A stretch of DNA of 64,000 bases, taken from the NCBI GenBank assembly GCA_014773175.1, contig VXCM01002227.1, forward strand, positions 82,812 through 146,811, read 5' to 3'. The notes below the pieces were generated by a model that saw nothing but the letters and a program-made list of their open reading frames with translations, did no database searches and was not told the origin of the DNA. Below, piece after piece: positions 23,160 through 37,371 of the stretch. Within the stretch, counting starts at the first letter, position 1, and every line of letters starts with the position of its first letter. The stretch comes from Lucifuga dentata. Taxonomy: Eukaryota > Chordata > Actinopteri > Ophidiiformes > Bythitidae. Position numbers and translations under genes: made by a program.

Positions 23160-26100
23160 CATATTTTCACTTGTGTTCTATTGTCTACTGACTGAGGGTA
23201 ATAAACCCTTGTTTTATTGCCTGTTGGCATTGGAAAATCAAAATTATTGACTTCTTTTTAAGACTTAACAAGATACACATTCCCAAAGAAAAATACAACA
23301 AACCATTCTATAAGATGTAAACCTAAAATAAGTATTTTTATTTTTTATTCCCAATGGTAAAAAAAAGTCAGATCATGCGTGTAATCTCCAGATGATCTAT
23401 ACCATATTGTATAGTTTAAAAGCACCAAGTCTGTGTCCCAGTTTCTCCCAGAGTTTATTTGTGCAAAATGCTTGCGGCCTGGTTAGCGAATCAGAATCTT
23501 TCATTTTTAAGCATAGAACTGAATTACTATGGGCATCCCGGCAGAATGTTTTCTATAATACGAACAGGACTGCATGTTGGCAGCAGCTCAGATGGAAACA
23601 GGGGCATCAGTCACGGACATGTGGCTGGAAAATGAACATACATGACAGATCTGTACATTCTGAGTGACCAAGGGAGTTTTGTTGTGCTGTGCTGTGGTAT
23701 TTAGATTGGTCTTCTTACAGCACGGGTCACATGAGAGGTTTGGTTGTACATTTTTTAATGCTGTTGGTGTTGTTATTGCCTGTTGAGTACCATTGTGGAT
23801 GGCCGAGCAGCAGGTGAAGGAGCCTGCAGAGAGGTTATATCCCTATGAAGCATCAGACTCTGATTACCGGGCTTCCAGCCTTTCGCTCTTCAGCCAGTAC
23901 ACATTCCTGCATGACTGTGTGAGATTAATTTGTCATGGACACACACTGCGTTTGGTAGAGATACTGTGCCAGTGGATAACAAAGGTTTGTTGAATGGAGA
24001 TTTTGAAGGCCAGCGTTGCAAATTTAGTGTTTTAAGGGGAAAATTAGAGGGAATGTGCTGCAGTTGTGTGTTGAGGTTCTAAAGTTACATCGGTTGTATC
24101 ATAACGAGAGAGAAACACATTTCTACACAGGATATGCAAAATAGGACATTGCAAATTTAAAATTTGCTCGTGCTCATTATAGAAAGTTAAAGGACAATAC
24201 CGGTGATTTAGAATGTTTGCTAAATCAGTGGTATTTATGCAGGGTTTAGAGGCTGTTTGGAATCATTGAAGGGCAACTATACAGTGTATCTGCAGCCTGT
24301 GAAACCCAAACAATGAGCTAAGAGTGGATAAACTCTGAGTAGAGCTGTGTGTTTGGTGTGTTTGTTAATTCCATGTGGGAATGAAGTGATGATGAAGTTT
24401 CACAACAGTCTAATTACATCATCGTTAGTACATAATATGTTTGTTAGGATGGCCAAACTGTCCTGTTTGAAACTTAAGAAGTGCCATCAAACACATGATT
24501 AACTAAGTAAAAGTATGACACCGTAGAACAAATACCATCTTTTTTTTTTTTTTTTTTTTACAATTTCTATGCCATTGTATGATATACAGCTTATATTTGA
24601 AGGTCTGTGAGGTGTCTTTGCTCTAAGCCAGATTTGTTGCTCTTTGGGGACTCACCCCGTGCGCCCTGACATCCGCGCTGACCACAAAACCCTGCTGTGA
24701 CTGCCTGACTTAACTGCTCGTGGAAGTGGCTACACTCCCTTGGCACCCAAATTCCACAGGGCGTATCCTGCCCTTCCAGCTCACTGCTGCTACTTTGGTC
24801 TATCTAAACTTCTTCCTTACATATGCATCATCTACCACATCTTCCTGCAGCAAAGTGAGCTTTGCAAAGTAAGCAGACTGCTGAGAATTGGACAAGAACA
24901 GCAGGTCAAGTCTTTGGCTGCTGCTGGCTTTCTCTGGTGGGATTGTAAATTACTTTTCTGCTTGCATTTCAGTCCTTCCATTGCTTGCGTCTTTGACTTG
25001 TGCACATGCATTTTGCACCTTCTCCACTTTGGTGGGTTACTGTAACATGAATGTGGCCCTCTGACCTTTTGCATTATGGCTTAGCTGGATGAATTCCTGG
25101 TTTCAATTGTGTATCATCTTTGGGTCATTTTCTCACTCCTGCTTTGTTATTTTCAGAATGTTGCTCCTTACGTTGACATTTTGAATGGCTCTTCATAAAA
25201 CACTGTCTAAGCTCACATGCAGTGCTGTGGTGTAATTTCTTTACCAGAAAAGTAATTTTTAAACATTAAGTGCCCTAAGTTTTTATTTGTAAATCCACTT
25301 AAGATAATCTTTCATTATCTTTCATTAAATAGTAGAATAAGACTCATATAAATTGTGCTTTTATACAATATGAGTACAGTACAATTAGTACATCAAGCAA
25401 TAAACAGGGTGACCCTTTAACTTTACTGAATATTTACCATGAAAACTGATTTGACCACTTAAATTAAATCTTGCACAATACTGCTCCAACACACAATATC
25501 AGAGTTTGACTGATAACTCGATTGGAATATTTAGTAATTATTGTTATACAGACAGGAGATGTATTAATTTTCATTTACGAAGAAAAAAAAAAAANAAAAA
25601 AAAAAAATATATATATATATATATTCATGAAAGCTGGGTAATGTTGATTGAATGTTGATTGTCGATTGAAATTGATTTGAGAGCACAAAATCAATCACAC
25701 ATCACCTCTTTCCTGTTTGATGAGAGTCTGTGGTGGAATTTATTAAACACGAGGTTTAATCTAACGAGGACGCTGAATGTTCCTCTGCAGCATGGAGACA
25801 CATTTGAAGAAGCAGCTGAAATGCAGAACAGATTAAGGGATGATAACATGCATTGCCATATTTGGTAAGGAACATTTTTCTATCTTTCAACAGGTTCAGT
25901 ACTATGATATGTGTATATGATATGTGCACCATTAAACTGCATCCAGTGATGATGACTGGAATTTGATCTGTAACGTCGACTGAAATGCTCTACTTTGTTT
26001 ATCTTGAGCAAATCACATGAGGTTCCCAGGGAATACTCGTCTCCTACGGACACTAAATTACTCTTGAAACAAGATACTGTTCAAAGTTCTTTTTTTAGGT

Positions 26101-27670
26101 GATTTTTCTTTATCTGAAATACAGAGATAAAATCTGTCAGATGGAGATGCATCTTGAATTAAGTCATAATCTGTTATTGACTCTTCACCTGACAGCACGA
26201 TTTGTTTCTCCTCTTATGTCTCCAGCTCCTCTGTCCAAATTGGACAACTTTGGTCTCCTGTAGCCAATAAGTTGCACATAGTGCAAAAAATTTGCTTTTG
26301 TGCTTCCAAGTTTTTCTTCTAATTTGTTTTTTACATGACGGAGAGTTCTGTCTGCTGCCACAGCATTCACATCCAAACTTCATCTACAAATTGTTGCCAT
26401 ATTTCTTTCCCATCACTCCATTTCTTCTGAAAATTCTTCTCTTTTTGGTCATTTTTAGCTCTGTAATTATTTTTCTCAGCAGCTCTTCTCAATTTGCACA
26501 AATCCTTCAATTCACTAACCTTTTATGGGGTTTCCAACCTGACGTAGCTTTTATCAGCAGGTATATCTGCGAGGAGGTTTTATAAATCCCACATTATTTT
26601 CAAGTTTCCTAAGATCAAAACTAAAAAGTAATTAAATATTTTGTGAAAGAAAAAATTGATTTTAATTTGTTTCAAAATCCAGACTTAATGTACTATGAAA
26701 AAGGTCTTGAAGCCATAAAAAGCTTCTCTGATCCACTTTCGAAACAAACTTTCTGATGTTATTTCCATCCTTTGAAGAATTCCAAGGCTGTGATTCTTTC
26801 AGCAGAATTTGTCAACAGTCAACAGATTGCATTACTTTTAAGACCATACACTTCCTGAAAAATTATACTATATTAGATAGTATACAGGCAGGAAAAGTCG
26901 TTTTTTGAAATACCATATGTGTACACTGAAGAAGCATGTTTCTGGAGATAATATGGTTCTCTTAGAATTATTTTCCTCCTGACTGCATACTCGTTGCATC
27001 AACATCGCCGACACACAGGAGAGATGAGTTTGGCTGGAGCCTGCTCGCATACTGTGTGCATTTGTATGACATATGACTTTTTATACAAGGCTTTATTGTT
27101 TTTCTATTTTTAAGACAATGTTATCATAGTAAGTCGTAAAACAATTTCAGGTTGTCAATGTACACACGCACACAAACACACACTCACATCCAAGCGGAAA
27201 GGATTAGAGCCTTCAGAACTCTATTTCCCAGACGGCCGACAGACTCGGAAGAATGACAGACTGTGCAAACTCAAATAACTAAACAGACAAGACAGAAGGC
27301 AAAACGGAAGAGGAGCCAGAAACTGAAGCCAGAACCACACAGACACGATGAATGGGAGAATCTTCCAGTAAAGACACAAGAACTGGAAGAGATTAGAGTT
27401 TCATTTATAAAAAAATTTTTAAAAATCACCATGACTACAGATTGTGCTGTGATAATTTAAGCTCATTCATAAAGCTTCCCTTACACCATTTTTCCATTAT
27501 CAAGACGTTGTTGCGTTGTGTCACAGGTAAAAGCCTATGAAGATCGGCGTGTTATTGAGCTGCTTCATATTTAAGAGCCACGATTTATCCTGATTCATCT
27601 AGTGCCAAAGCAAAATTGACAAGATAAATTGGAAAAGATTATCATCATCTGCATTTTTAGATCTTGAGAC
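23160..27670. other. Non-coding stretch, little recognised
   Basis: A possible MITE-A terminus lies at 24187, an A run with N at 25595 and a (TA)n run at about 25606-25623. Small open frames have no family signature. Confidence 0.45.
24187..24225. repeat. Possible solitary MITE-A terminus
   Basis: TTAAAGGACAATACCGGTG followed by ATTTAGAATGTTTG resembles the first 35 bases of MITE-A. The resemblance then stops, and no inverted partner lies in the following 1 kb. It may be a decayed terminus or a chance match. Confidence 0.35.
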
Positions 27671-27673
27671 TAA

Positions 27674-28225
27674 GATCGGTTTTACATGATAAGCGCTGAG
27701 CCTTGTGCTGACCATTATTGTGTATTGGGAGCTGAGCGGTGACTTCTAACATCACGTCACGCCACCTTGATGCCGCGCAGCGCTCAGATTCTCCACTTTG
27801 ACGTGGCGCTCAAAGTTCAACCAAATGCGACTTTTACCTTTCCGATGCTAATCTTTCCAATGCACAACCAATCAGAGAACAGCTGTACGTCACGGAAGCA
27901 GAAGCTCCACAGCGATGGAGGAGAAGCGCATAACCTGTGTAGAGCAGTTTAGAACATTTGCCATTTTTTTCACTTTTCTTCTCCAAATGAGAAGAAGAGC
28001 CAGAGCCTTCTTTGTAGTGAGGTCCATGTCACTATCCGATTTGACCCGGAAACCTGATATGGATCACGAATATGGAAAGATCACCCATGGTAACCGTTAA
28101 CATGCCATTAGCAATGAGTGCTTCCTGTCAGTGCTTGGTTGAGCTCAGACTCCGCTCATGAACAAGCAGAGCGCTGGATTCCAAGCTCAGCGGCAATGCT
28201 CAACACTTCTCATATGAAACCGGCT
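27674..28225. mobile_element. TAA-flanked DNA transposon / MITE, 552 bp
   Basis: The left end GATCGGTTTTACATGATAAG pairs in inverted orientation with the right end CTTCTCATATGAAACCGGCT, with scattered mismatches. TAA flanks both sides (27671-27673 and 28226-28228). GCGCTGAGC/GCTCAGCGG-like pairs continue inward. The interior is GC-richer than its surroundings. Small open frames inside show no recognised transposase motif. PIF/Harbinger affinity is inferred from the 3 bp TAA. Confidence 0.6.
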
Positions 28226-28622
28226 TAAGAGAGATAAGAGATCCATTCACTGGGAATCCAGCACATGGGAGACGGGTGTGGTTTTTGTGTGTGAGGAAGA
28301 GAAGCAGCAGATGAGGCTTGAGAAAGAGGCTCAGCCACGAGAATGTGTGTGAGATCAAAACTTGCCATTTGAATACACAGACTCATCAGCTATGTGGGCT
28401 TAACTATCAAATTCATTGACCACTAACACACGTGAGGAATCACACATAAAATGTAATCCAGATTTCATAAAACTGATCATTTTTGCGTGACGGTGTGTTT
28501 TATGAATAGCTTCCTTGACATGTAAATATGGAAATACCAAAACAACACTAAAAGATGCTGGTAACAGCTGTTTATGAATGAAGGAACATGGCTAAGTGAT
28601 GATATTTACCCTTATCTCTACA

Positions 28623-29215
28623 TTAAAGGACTATACCAGCTATTTTACATGTTTGAGCCTAATCTATTCAGTTTTCATACACGTAATGTTATTGACAATC
28701 ATTTCCCAAAGCATACTACTGGAACATGAATTAATTTTATTTTTTCCTACCTTCAAGACCACCATTGGTTTCAGTTCAATCTGGTACGCTATTAAAATCA
28801 ACTTGTTGATACTTGAAAAGCTCTTGGGATAGATAATCCATCATCGTGAACAACACGTGTATTCAGGTTTTTTTAGCAGTTACATAATTTTTGCATATAA
28901 GCACAATAAAAAGCATGGAGTGAATGTATGCCTCCACCAGGGAATATAGTCCCAAAAAAAAGACCTGCATTTATAGAAAAATGTAAATGACCATCACTTC
29001 ATAATGCTGCATAACCATTAGCAGGCGAAACCTCAGTTTTTAAGGTGGGTGTATCACTTGAATATTTGATTTTGAAAGATTAACAGATTTTGCAAAATAC
29101 CAGGAAAGCTGAAATATGGTTTTATCCTTTGGGAAATGACTGTCAGTAATGTAACATGTATGAAAATTGAATATATTAGTCTCAAACATGCAAAATTGTC
29201 GGTATGGTCCTTTAA
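28623..29215 (+). mobile_element. MITE-A copy 5
   Basis: A 593 bp + orientation copy with TTAA at both edges (ACATTAAAGG...CCTTTAAATC). The outer inverted repeats pair over about 88 bp with scattered differences. It lies 395 bp downstream of the TAA-flanked MITE at 27674-28225. Confidence 0.88.
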
Positions 29216-32200
29216 ATCTGACAGTGTGTTTTATGAATTCCTCCCATTGTGTTGGGCTAATTCACTATATGAAACTAATAATGAGAGTGACATTTTTTTT
29301 TCTTTTCAGACATTTTTAGAAGCATTTTTGTCTCCATATTTGGCACTGGAAGAATACATGTGGGTGGGAGAATGGTTGCAAACCGGTCATTACATTAATG
29401 TGATTATGTTTGGAAATATGAGAAGAAAATCAAAACATCTCAGTAATATAAAACAGAAAGTGCAGTTTCCATTTAGTGGATTTCAAGTGAATTGACCCCA
29501 GCAGTCAAATAGTGAAAACATACCCTGACAGCTGCTGAGTGATGGGATTACGGCTCCCAATAAGTTCTGAAATGTGTTTCTGCCACTTGTCTCTGAATGG
29601 CCCATAAACCAACCTGCTTCTCTAAGGACAATGAGCCTCCTTGTGAGAGAGGAGAGATGTTCAAGGAGAACGAGATGCGCCTGCCAACAGAAATAAAGAA
29701 GGAGAAGATGGAGCACTCTGTAAAAATGTGGAAGCTTTTAAATGAAAGAAAGAATAAGATCTTCCTTCCGTCGCGAGCCATCAATCACTTCACAAGCCTC
29801 TCTTTTTTGTGATATTTTGATCAGAATAAATCAGATAGTTACAGAATGTGCCGTTTCTTCCTTATGACAAATTATTTAATAGGTTGTTCTTAAATTGAGA
29901 TGCTGAGACTTAATCTGGGTCCAGGAAATCGATTAAACAATGTAAGGGAGTAACAGTGAAATAGGTATTTGGCAATCATAAGTTCTTTTGATAATTTTTT
30001 TTGAGGGAGGTCTCACTTTGGTTTCTTGCACAAATGAAAAACAGATTTTTAATTTCTGAGTTATTTACCAAGATTTGAATGACATTTTTAGAGAGATATT
30101 TGTTGTTTTGGATTGTTCGAGTTGAAGTTGAACGTGGGTTAGTCAGACTGAGTCTCCAACAACGGTCACCCAGGTTGACTAGTTCTTTTTTTTTTTTTTT
30201 TTTTNTTTTTTTTTTTTTTTTTTTGACTGGAAACAGAAAGCATGTTTTAAACTGAAAAGCTGATGTGCTCAACAAAGGAGAGCAAAACTGTCTTCATATC
30301 TGGTTCATTGGGTATTTAGATTCGTCTCTGTCCAGTGAGCTGATGGGCAGAGTCAAAATTGAGTACTACTTACTTTGTATTTTCATGTACAGAGAGAGAG
30401 AAAGCACCAGAGAATGTCATTAAGTTGCTTCATGTTAGCAACAATTCAAGCCTAGCCCAGCTAGAACAAATAAAAGCAAGCATAGTCAGACTGTTTGAAT
30501 CGATTATCGATTCACCTAAAAGAACTAGAAATCGTGACAGCACTGAGTGGGTCTGAATCGTGGCTCAGATGTGAGCTGGTCTTTGCATGGGAACATTTGA
30601 ATCAAATCAAGATACTTAAAAGAGCCAAAATTCACAAGCCTAAAATTTGTAAGAGAAGGCATAAGATTTTGTAATCTAGGAGATTTTGTATTTTGATGGT
30701 GTGAAGGTGCATGCCACACGAGGGGTGGACCTTCAAAAGAGAGTAGACTTGTCAAGCTGGTGCGTCCACACAAACATCTTAATGCCTCACCTATGAGACT
30801 TTATAAGGACCAACATGTGACCCCAAACTCCTGGAATTAAATAGCTGCTGCACACTGGGCAAAAATCCAAGTTTTTGCTGTGAAGTTTGGAAAAATATGT
30901 GGGGTTGTTGTGTAATTACTTTGCTGACTACTTCCTGCTTTACATAGTATTTTCCATACTGCCCCCTGTCATTTCAGAGAATATTGCAACAGACAATGCA
31001 CCAAGTATAAATGCCCCTCAGCGCTTCGTGGAAGTGCGCGCACAGTCGGTGACAGCCACCTCGTGCGAGTATAACAAGCCTTCATGCTGATTGGTTTGTT
31101 TTCCGTCACAAAGAGAAGAAAAAAATTGAGGTTTCACAATACAGACTGCTAACAGTTTATGACAAAAATAATAGAGATGGAAATGGAAAAAATCGTGATA
31201 GGAAAGCTTGCTGCAGGACTGATGGGAGCAAATTGGCTGTGTTATGGCTGTGTTATGGGAGTCTCCACGAAGTGTTTGACAGTCCAACATACTGTTTAGT
31301 GGCAACTGCTGCAGCTGGTCATTATGGAAACAAAGTGAGCAATGCATGACAAGCATTTATCAGCACTAAATGTGGCCAAAGCATCACTTTTTCTACAACA
31401 AAAACAATTTATGTGGGCAAGCCTAAACTGTAGACAGCTATCATTTGATGGAAATTGCTGAAGTGTAGTGAAATCCTTAGTGAAGCTGTTTTGTTGGAAC
31501 CAACTCTGGAGTAAATGGCTCTTTTAAATTTCTGGGGCCTGTCCTGATTTGGCAATCAACCCACTGCTTTGAACTACTGCTATTGCTAAGGAGTATTATA
31601 GCATTTTCCCAGCATTATCAGATCATAGCATTTTTTGTTTTTATTGTAATGGCTCAAATTAAGCTGAATTAGTTAACGCTTCTGATGTAATAAGAAACTG
31701 ATGAGATAATTTCTAAACTTAGCCAGAAAAATAACAAGTAAATAAACAAATGTAAACACTTGGAGCTACATAAAGTTGACTTCACAAATTATTGCATTTG
31801 ATAAAACATCTGAAATTCTTTGTAATTTTTTTTTAAAGGTCCCACACACTCACTTAGTTGTGCAATCTGATTGGACCTGTGCTCAGGTTAAAGATACGCT
31901 CAGATCTGCTGAGGTCACCAATCACCATGTAATCAAAAGTCCTTTGTCCCACCTCACCAGGTGGAAATAGCCTGTCAAGAGAGACTGGGAGATGTCAACC
32001 TGTACACACAAGAGGTTTAATCAGTGAAAACACACCTGTGTGAGTGTTTTATGGATGTGAAGGGCCTTTCAGTCTTTCTCTGTCACAACAGCTAAGATCA
32101 ACCTGACGATTATGTTCACTTTCACCAAAAATGTCCGCCTCCCGATTATGCTTCCCTCAGTTTCTGGATGCAAGATAGCTGCCAAGCCAAACTAAGCAAA

Positions 32201-32857
32201 GGATGTCACCTCTAGTCTTAAGTATGTTTCTAGAATGTATTAAACATTTGAAGTGAAAAGAAATACTTGCTATTATCATACATATGGACAGACACAATGA
32301 TTTTGCCAGATTCAGTGGAAACACATTAATGTATTACACCTGTTTGAAATGAAAACAGCTGGCCACATTACGGAAAGTTAATGTTAACCTACTTTTCTTT
32401 TTTCAGTTATTATTACAGCTATCACTAATTACCTTCCTACCCTTCAATCCGTGAATCTCCCTACTACAGTACATTTAACAATGGTGTCTAATAGCTAAAC
32501 CCAACCATGGCAAATGATCCATTTCTCCATTTGAGGTTACTTTCAATCTTGAAATATGAAGTTGGAGCATATTTAGTGATGGAAACCACCAGAAGTGCTA
32601 AAAATACCTCTGCCAGTCTGGTAGCCACGAGGCTCCATCACACACTCATTACCACACGACCTGAGGTTGGGAGGAGAAGAGAGAGGAGGGGATGTGGTCA
32701 GGGGAGAGAGGCATATAGTGTGTGTTCGTGCGTGTGTGTGTGTGTGTTGAAAGGGTTAGGCGGCAAAAGAAAGGAAGGGAGAGAGAAAGTAAGGGATGTG
32801 GTAAGAAAAGGGAAAGGAGGAGAGGAAAAGAGGAGAAAGAGTAAGAAACGAAGATAG

Positions 32858-32864
<7 letters not shown>

Positions 32865-32899
<35 letters not shown>
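32865..32899. repeat. (GT)n microsatellite
   Basis: A GT run next to a purine-rich GGAAAGGAGG-like tract (32760-32855). Confidence 0.9.
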
Positions 32900-32900
<1 letters not shown>

Positions 32901-33551
32901 CCGTGCCCGTGTGTACGTGTCTGTCTATGTCTGCACACAGTCAGGCATGGTTGTGGTTAGATACATTAGTATTATATGATATTTCCTATGGTCTTTTGGC
33001 ATTTCTGAATGACAGCCCATATTGCAGCCCACTGAGTTATTATTGAAATCTTACATCACATCATTTCTGAAGAATTTGCAGTTTGCTCACTTGGACAAAT
33101 CTGTCTGAAAATCTCCCTCCCCCCNCCCTTCCTTTCTCCACACTTCCAGCCACCTTCCTTTTCTCTTCTCGTCTCTGATTTATTCCCCTGTTTCTCTCCA
33201 TCCGTCCGTCTGTCTGTCTGGTGTTCTCTGTTCCAGCTGCTGAGTCCCTCCAGGACCATCAATCCTTCTCCTCAACCCATACCTGGCTCTCGTTCAACAT
33301 ACACACTGCACTCGGTGGCTCTGCGCACACGTGTATGAATACACATGCATGCACACAGACAGCTAAACATGCATGAACAAACACTAAAAAACACACGCTT
33401 ACACATACTAAAGTACAAATGGCACACACACACACGTACATTCGGAAGTCAGCGGGGCAACCTGATCCTTCAGTCAACCTTGAAGTAAATCACAGAGATG
33501 GAACTTCCAGGTTTGGTCAGAATTTGAAATCAAGACAGACAAGGTGATCTG

Positions 33552-33608
33552 TGGCTCAGCAGGCTGCGGTCGTGTGTTGGCAACAACATGGTTTGAGCTC
33601 GGCCAGTT
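33552..33608 (+). repeat. Possible tRNA-derived SINE head
   Basis: TGTGGCTCAGCAGGCTG resembles an A box and GGTTTGAGCTCGGCC a decayed B box, about 30 bp apart. No SINE body or tail was recognised after it. This is a weak assignment. Confidence 0.3.
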
Positions 33609-34904
33609 ACTCCACTGTCCTCCCTATCCCGTGACATAAGATGTGGGGCCCCTGACTTTCCTGGGGCCTCCATGCTTGAAGCTTTTTTCGTGGCCTACTT
33701 CGTTGTGTTTCTTGGCTGCATCCATTCATGAGGAGGTGGGAAATTGCAGGGTCGTCACTGAACGTCTTTAAAGTTTATGATCAACAATTCCTTCGAATCT
33801 GAAGAGACGTTCATAATTTGATCTGCTGTAAAAGTGATGAAAGGGATAGTAAATATGCGGAGAAATGATTGGCTGATTAGAATGTGGTGAGTCGCCCCAC
33901 AGAAAACAAAATCTCACTTAGGGCTCCAAAAAGGTTGGCCCCATAATCTCTTCATCTGACATTGTTGCTGCAATAAAAGACTGCAGGTACACAGATAACA
34001 AAATTTTAACTAAAAAGCTTCTTATTTAGAAGACTATAGACTTAGACTTTATCATATTTAAATTCTCTCATTCAATTTCAGTTATTCATTCACTCCTTCC
34101 TGTTCAGGATAATGTGCTGGGGGTTTTAATGTATACAGGTTGTTTTCTGGGAGAAGCAAAGACTCAACAGGACGTATTTCATATCTAGGAAAAACCAATA
34201 CATTTCACACAAGATTTTATTTTCTAGTTCAGACTCGTTCTTTTTTCTGCAAGTGTAACTCAGTGGTGAAACTGCATCAGAGCCTCAGGCAACTTGGGGG
34301 CCCACTACAGCTTACTGTCCAAACCATATTTTACTGAGTTCCATTCCATTTTATATATCACTTACCATGCAAATTAACTCCAAGGTTGGAACAAATTCAC
34401 ATTTTTGAGTTTGTTATTGTTCCAGGCTAGCACAGCATCCATCACTTCAAAGCAGACTGACAACTGTTTAATGGAGAAGGAAGACGTGTATCTGCATGTA
34501 GACATGGAGGCATTGCATTTGCCCAAAGCTCTCATCTGCCAGCATTACACCAGGAGCTCTCCAATCAGCAATTATCTATAACTGCTTGACCTCATCAAGT
34601 TTGCATGGGGCTGGAGCGTAGGCCCGGGAACATATTTCAATCAGGGGATGCGGTGATAGCGGGTGGTGCAGAGCGCTGTCTGTGGTGCTGAGCCACCGTA
34701 ACAATAAGCAATAATGATCCCAGCGCACTACTTCAAGGTGGAATTGTTTTTGCACCATTTTCTCACATTTGATTTTGAGGGCAAAGCCATCTATAGTGAC
34801 ACAAGACTAGCAACCAATAATAACCATGACAGTAAGGTCATGTGACCTCATTACAAGAATGTATATGCTGTTTGACCAATTCTATGGAAGCACCACCCAC
34901 AAAA

Positions 34905-34935
34905 AAAGAAAGAAAGAAAGAAAGAAAGAAAGAAA
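34905..34935. repeat. (AAAG)n microsatellite
   Basis: A tetranucleotide run of about seven units. Confidence 0.9.
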
Positions 34936-35059
34936 AAAACAATGTGCAGTAGGATGGATCAAGTTGTATTAACTCCTGCATTAAAAAGTCTTTATTTCCA
35001 CTTATTTATTTATTGGTAGCACCAACAGCAATGCCCTCCTCTCTAAAATACAGCTGCAG

Positions 35060-35300
35060 TACCACAGCCCACCAACAGGGGGTGCTGCAGCATCTCTAGC
35101 ACCCCCACTTCCCAGGGCCTTGGGCTGGAGTCTATTCCAGCATTCATTGGGCAGGAGGCAGGGTACACTGGACAGGTTGGACAGGTTGACAATGACAGGG
35201 CAAACAAACACACACACATGTATTTCCAAAGACAGACACATCTTTGTGCTGTGGGTGGGAACATGCAACCTCCACAGACAAATTACTCCCACCCAGGAGT
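35060..35300 (+). repeat. Degenerate dispersed fish repeat
   Basis: GGCTGGAGTCTATTCCAGC, GGGCAGGAGGCAGGGTACAC, TGGACAGGTTG and GTGGGTGGGAACATGCAACC, in order, match a widely dispersed fish repeat remembered for 'ctggagtctatcccagc ... gaacatgcaaactcc'. It has no coding frame. Confidence 0.45.
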
Positions 35301-35472
35301 TTCTTGCATAAAACTTTTCTGCTTATAATGCACCATTATATGACACAACTACAAAGACATAAAGCAGGCTGATTTTCCTCCCTTGCTTTGACTTGCTGTA
35401 TTCCCAAGCTAGCGTTTGGTGTTTATTTTGCCAGGGAGAGCAGTTGACCAACGAGGCCTTCCAGCCACACTT

Positions 35473-35500
35473 TCACATTTGTACCACACACTGGAAATGA

Positions 35501-35535
<35 letters not shown>

Positions 35536-35647
35536 AGTTGTGGTTTTAGTGTCTTTCTCANTCACATTTGTACCACACACTGGAAATGAGGATCTCTCTC
35601 TCTCTCTCTCTCTCTCTCTGGTAGTTGTGGTTTTAGTGTCTTTCTCA
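35473..35647. other. Assembly join over a CT microsatellite
   Basis: Segments 35473-35560 and 35562-35647 match except that the first has (CT)14 and the second (CT)13. N is at 35561. Confidence 0.8.
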
Positions 35648-36505
35648 GAAAACCTCAACAATAGCTGCAGATGAGAGGAAAGCCACATGTTATTGTCTGA
35701 ATCAGAGACCTGTGGCTGGTAATCTTTGGTTGGTGACCTTTGGTTAAAAGCTGAAAACTGCTGCTGAGTCAGCTCAACGGAGTCAAACTGATGAAGCCAA
35801 ATTCCCTTTGAAAGCACATCATGCTTCATGCATCATTCATTCTATAGAACTCATCACATTAACAACAGCCTGCTGATGTCAGAGAATAACCACAGAATTT
35901 CTGCAAGTTTTGCAGAAATTGCGAGATTCTAGAAACTCAAAAGATTAAAAGATAAACATTTAATCGTTTTTTTTTTTTTNTTTTTTTTTTTTTGTTGTTT
36001 TTTTTTTAGCCTGTGTAAAATCTGTAAAAGAACGTTTCATGTGTGTATCTTTGATTTGCAGAGTTTTTTTCATATTATTTTTACTTTTCATGTCAGACAT
36101 CGGACTGACTCCTGACTTTAGAGCACAGTGGATTTATTCCCGATCAGGTGACACCAAACTATTGATCACCGTGGTTACCATTTGGCCAGATAGGAAGAGC
36201 TAAAAGCAGTAAGTGTATGGGCTGCTCTTTCTTTGATATATTTACTGTATGAAAATATGCCTTGATTTCTAACATCACAGCCTTTAAATTTGACTAATAA
36301 AGAAGTTTCTAGTTAAATTTAAATGTATAATTTAAGGGTTCTTTAAGTAAAACCCCGTACAATGTTTGTGGAAGTGCATTCAATCTAAAGAACCCCTAAA
36401 GGCTCACTCACCTGAGTTCAGTTTATCATGTGACGTATTTTAAATGGTTTTTTTTTTTAATTTTTTGCTCTTTTTTTTGCAAGATGCTAGAATCTTTAGA
36501 AATTG

Positions 36506-36531
36506 CTCTCTCTCTCTCTCTCTCTCTCTCT
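36506..36531. repeat. (CT)n microsatellite
   Basis: About 26 bp of CT. An (AG)n run, its complement, lies 155 bp further on. Confidence 0.9.
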
Positions 36532-36681
36532 TTCACACCTTTAAGAATGTGAAGGTGTGAATTATTGTATTTGGATATTTAAACAGCTAATTAAGGGAGT
36601 TGTCTGTGCAAACATTATGGTATGTTTTGGTCCATATACATGTCAATGCGCTGCCCAAGGTAAACACATGTCATCAGTAGT

Positions 36682-36685
<4 letters not shown>

Positions 36686-36724
<39 letters not shown>
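36686..36724. repeat. (AG)n microsatellite
   Basis: About 39 bp of AG, followed by purine-rich sequence to about 37200. Confidence 0.9.
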
Positions 36725-36727
<3 letters not shown>

Positions 36728-37315
36728 CAGACAGGTGGGCAGAGAGAGAGTCTGCAGTAATAAGTGAAAGAGAAAATCAGCATAAGGAGGTCAAGTGAAA
36801 CAATGAGACAGAAAGAAAAACACCATTAGAGACAAATAAGAGGAAAGATATGCGTGATTCATGGATTCAGGGGTGGCCGACCACCGGACTCACCTCCCAC
36901 TCCCTGATTTACTAAGTGGCGGAGCTGATAGTGATGAGAGAAAATGAAAGGACGAGGAGCGAAACAAAAGGAGGGAGGTTGCATGCAGGCCTGGGCGTTG
37001 ATGCAGGGAGGTGAGAGGAGACGAGAGCGAGATAAGGAGAGTGGAGGAGAAAAGGCAAGGTGTTAATGTGTATTATGGTAGAGCTTCATGCTGAAAGAGG
37101 AGAAAAGAAAAAAGAGGAGAAAGGAGATGAGGAGGACAGAAATCGGAAGGAGAGAGAGAGAGGAGTAAAAATAAGAAAGAGAAGGAAAGAGAAGAAGAGC
37201 ACATAGGATTGTATATATAGCTGGATATTCTAGAGAGGAGGTAGACTGAGGTAGCTGTTTAAACATCATTTTGTGTGTGTATGTGTGTGTGTGTGCAATA
37301 TAATAGTTAAGGTTA

Positions 37316-37371
37316 ACAGCAATTAAGCATATACAGCAATTAAGCATATATAACAGCAATTAAGCATATAG
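37316..37371. repeat. Triplicated CAGCAATTAAGCATATA unit
   Basis: Three copies of (A)ACAGCAATTAAGCATATA with small spacers follow an imperfect GT run. Confidence 0.8.

Noticed and set aside
24740..25045. 101-codon open frame, cysteine- and leucine-rich
   Set aside because: There is no recognised domain, no convincing splice sites and no start context. It is likely chance.
28596..29495. Similar short peptides (FSFPDILQNLL-like) at several places
   Set aside because: They are translations of MITE-A copies in opposite orientations. The frames are not maintained between copies, so they are not a gene family.
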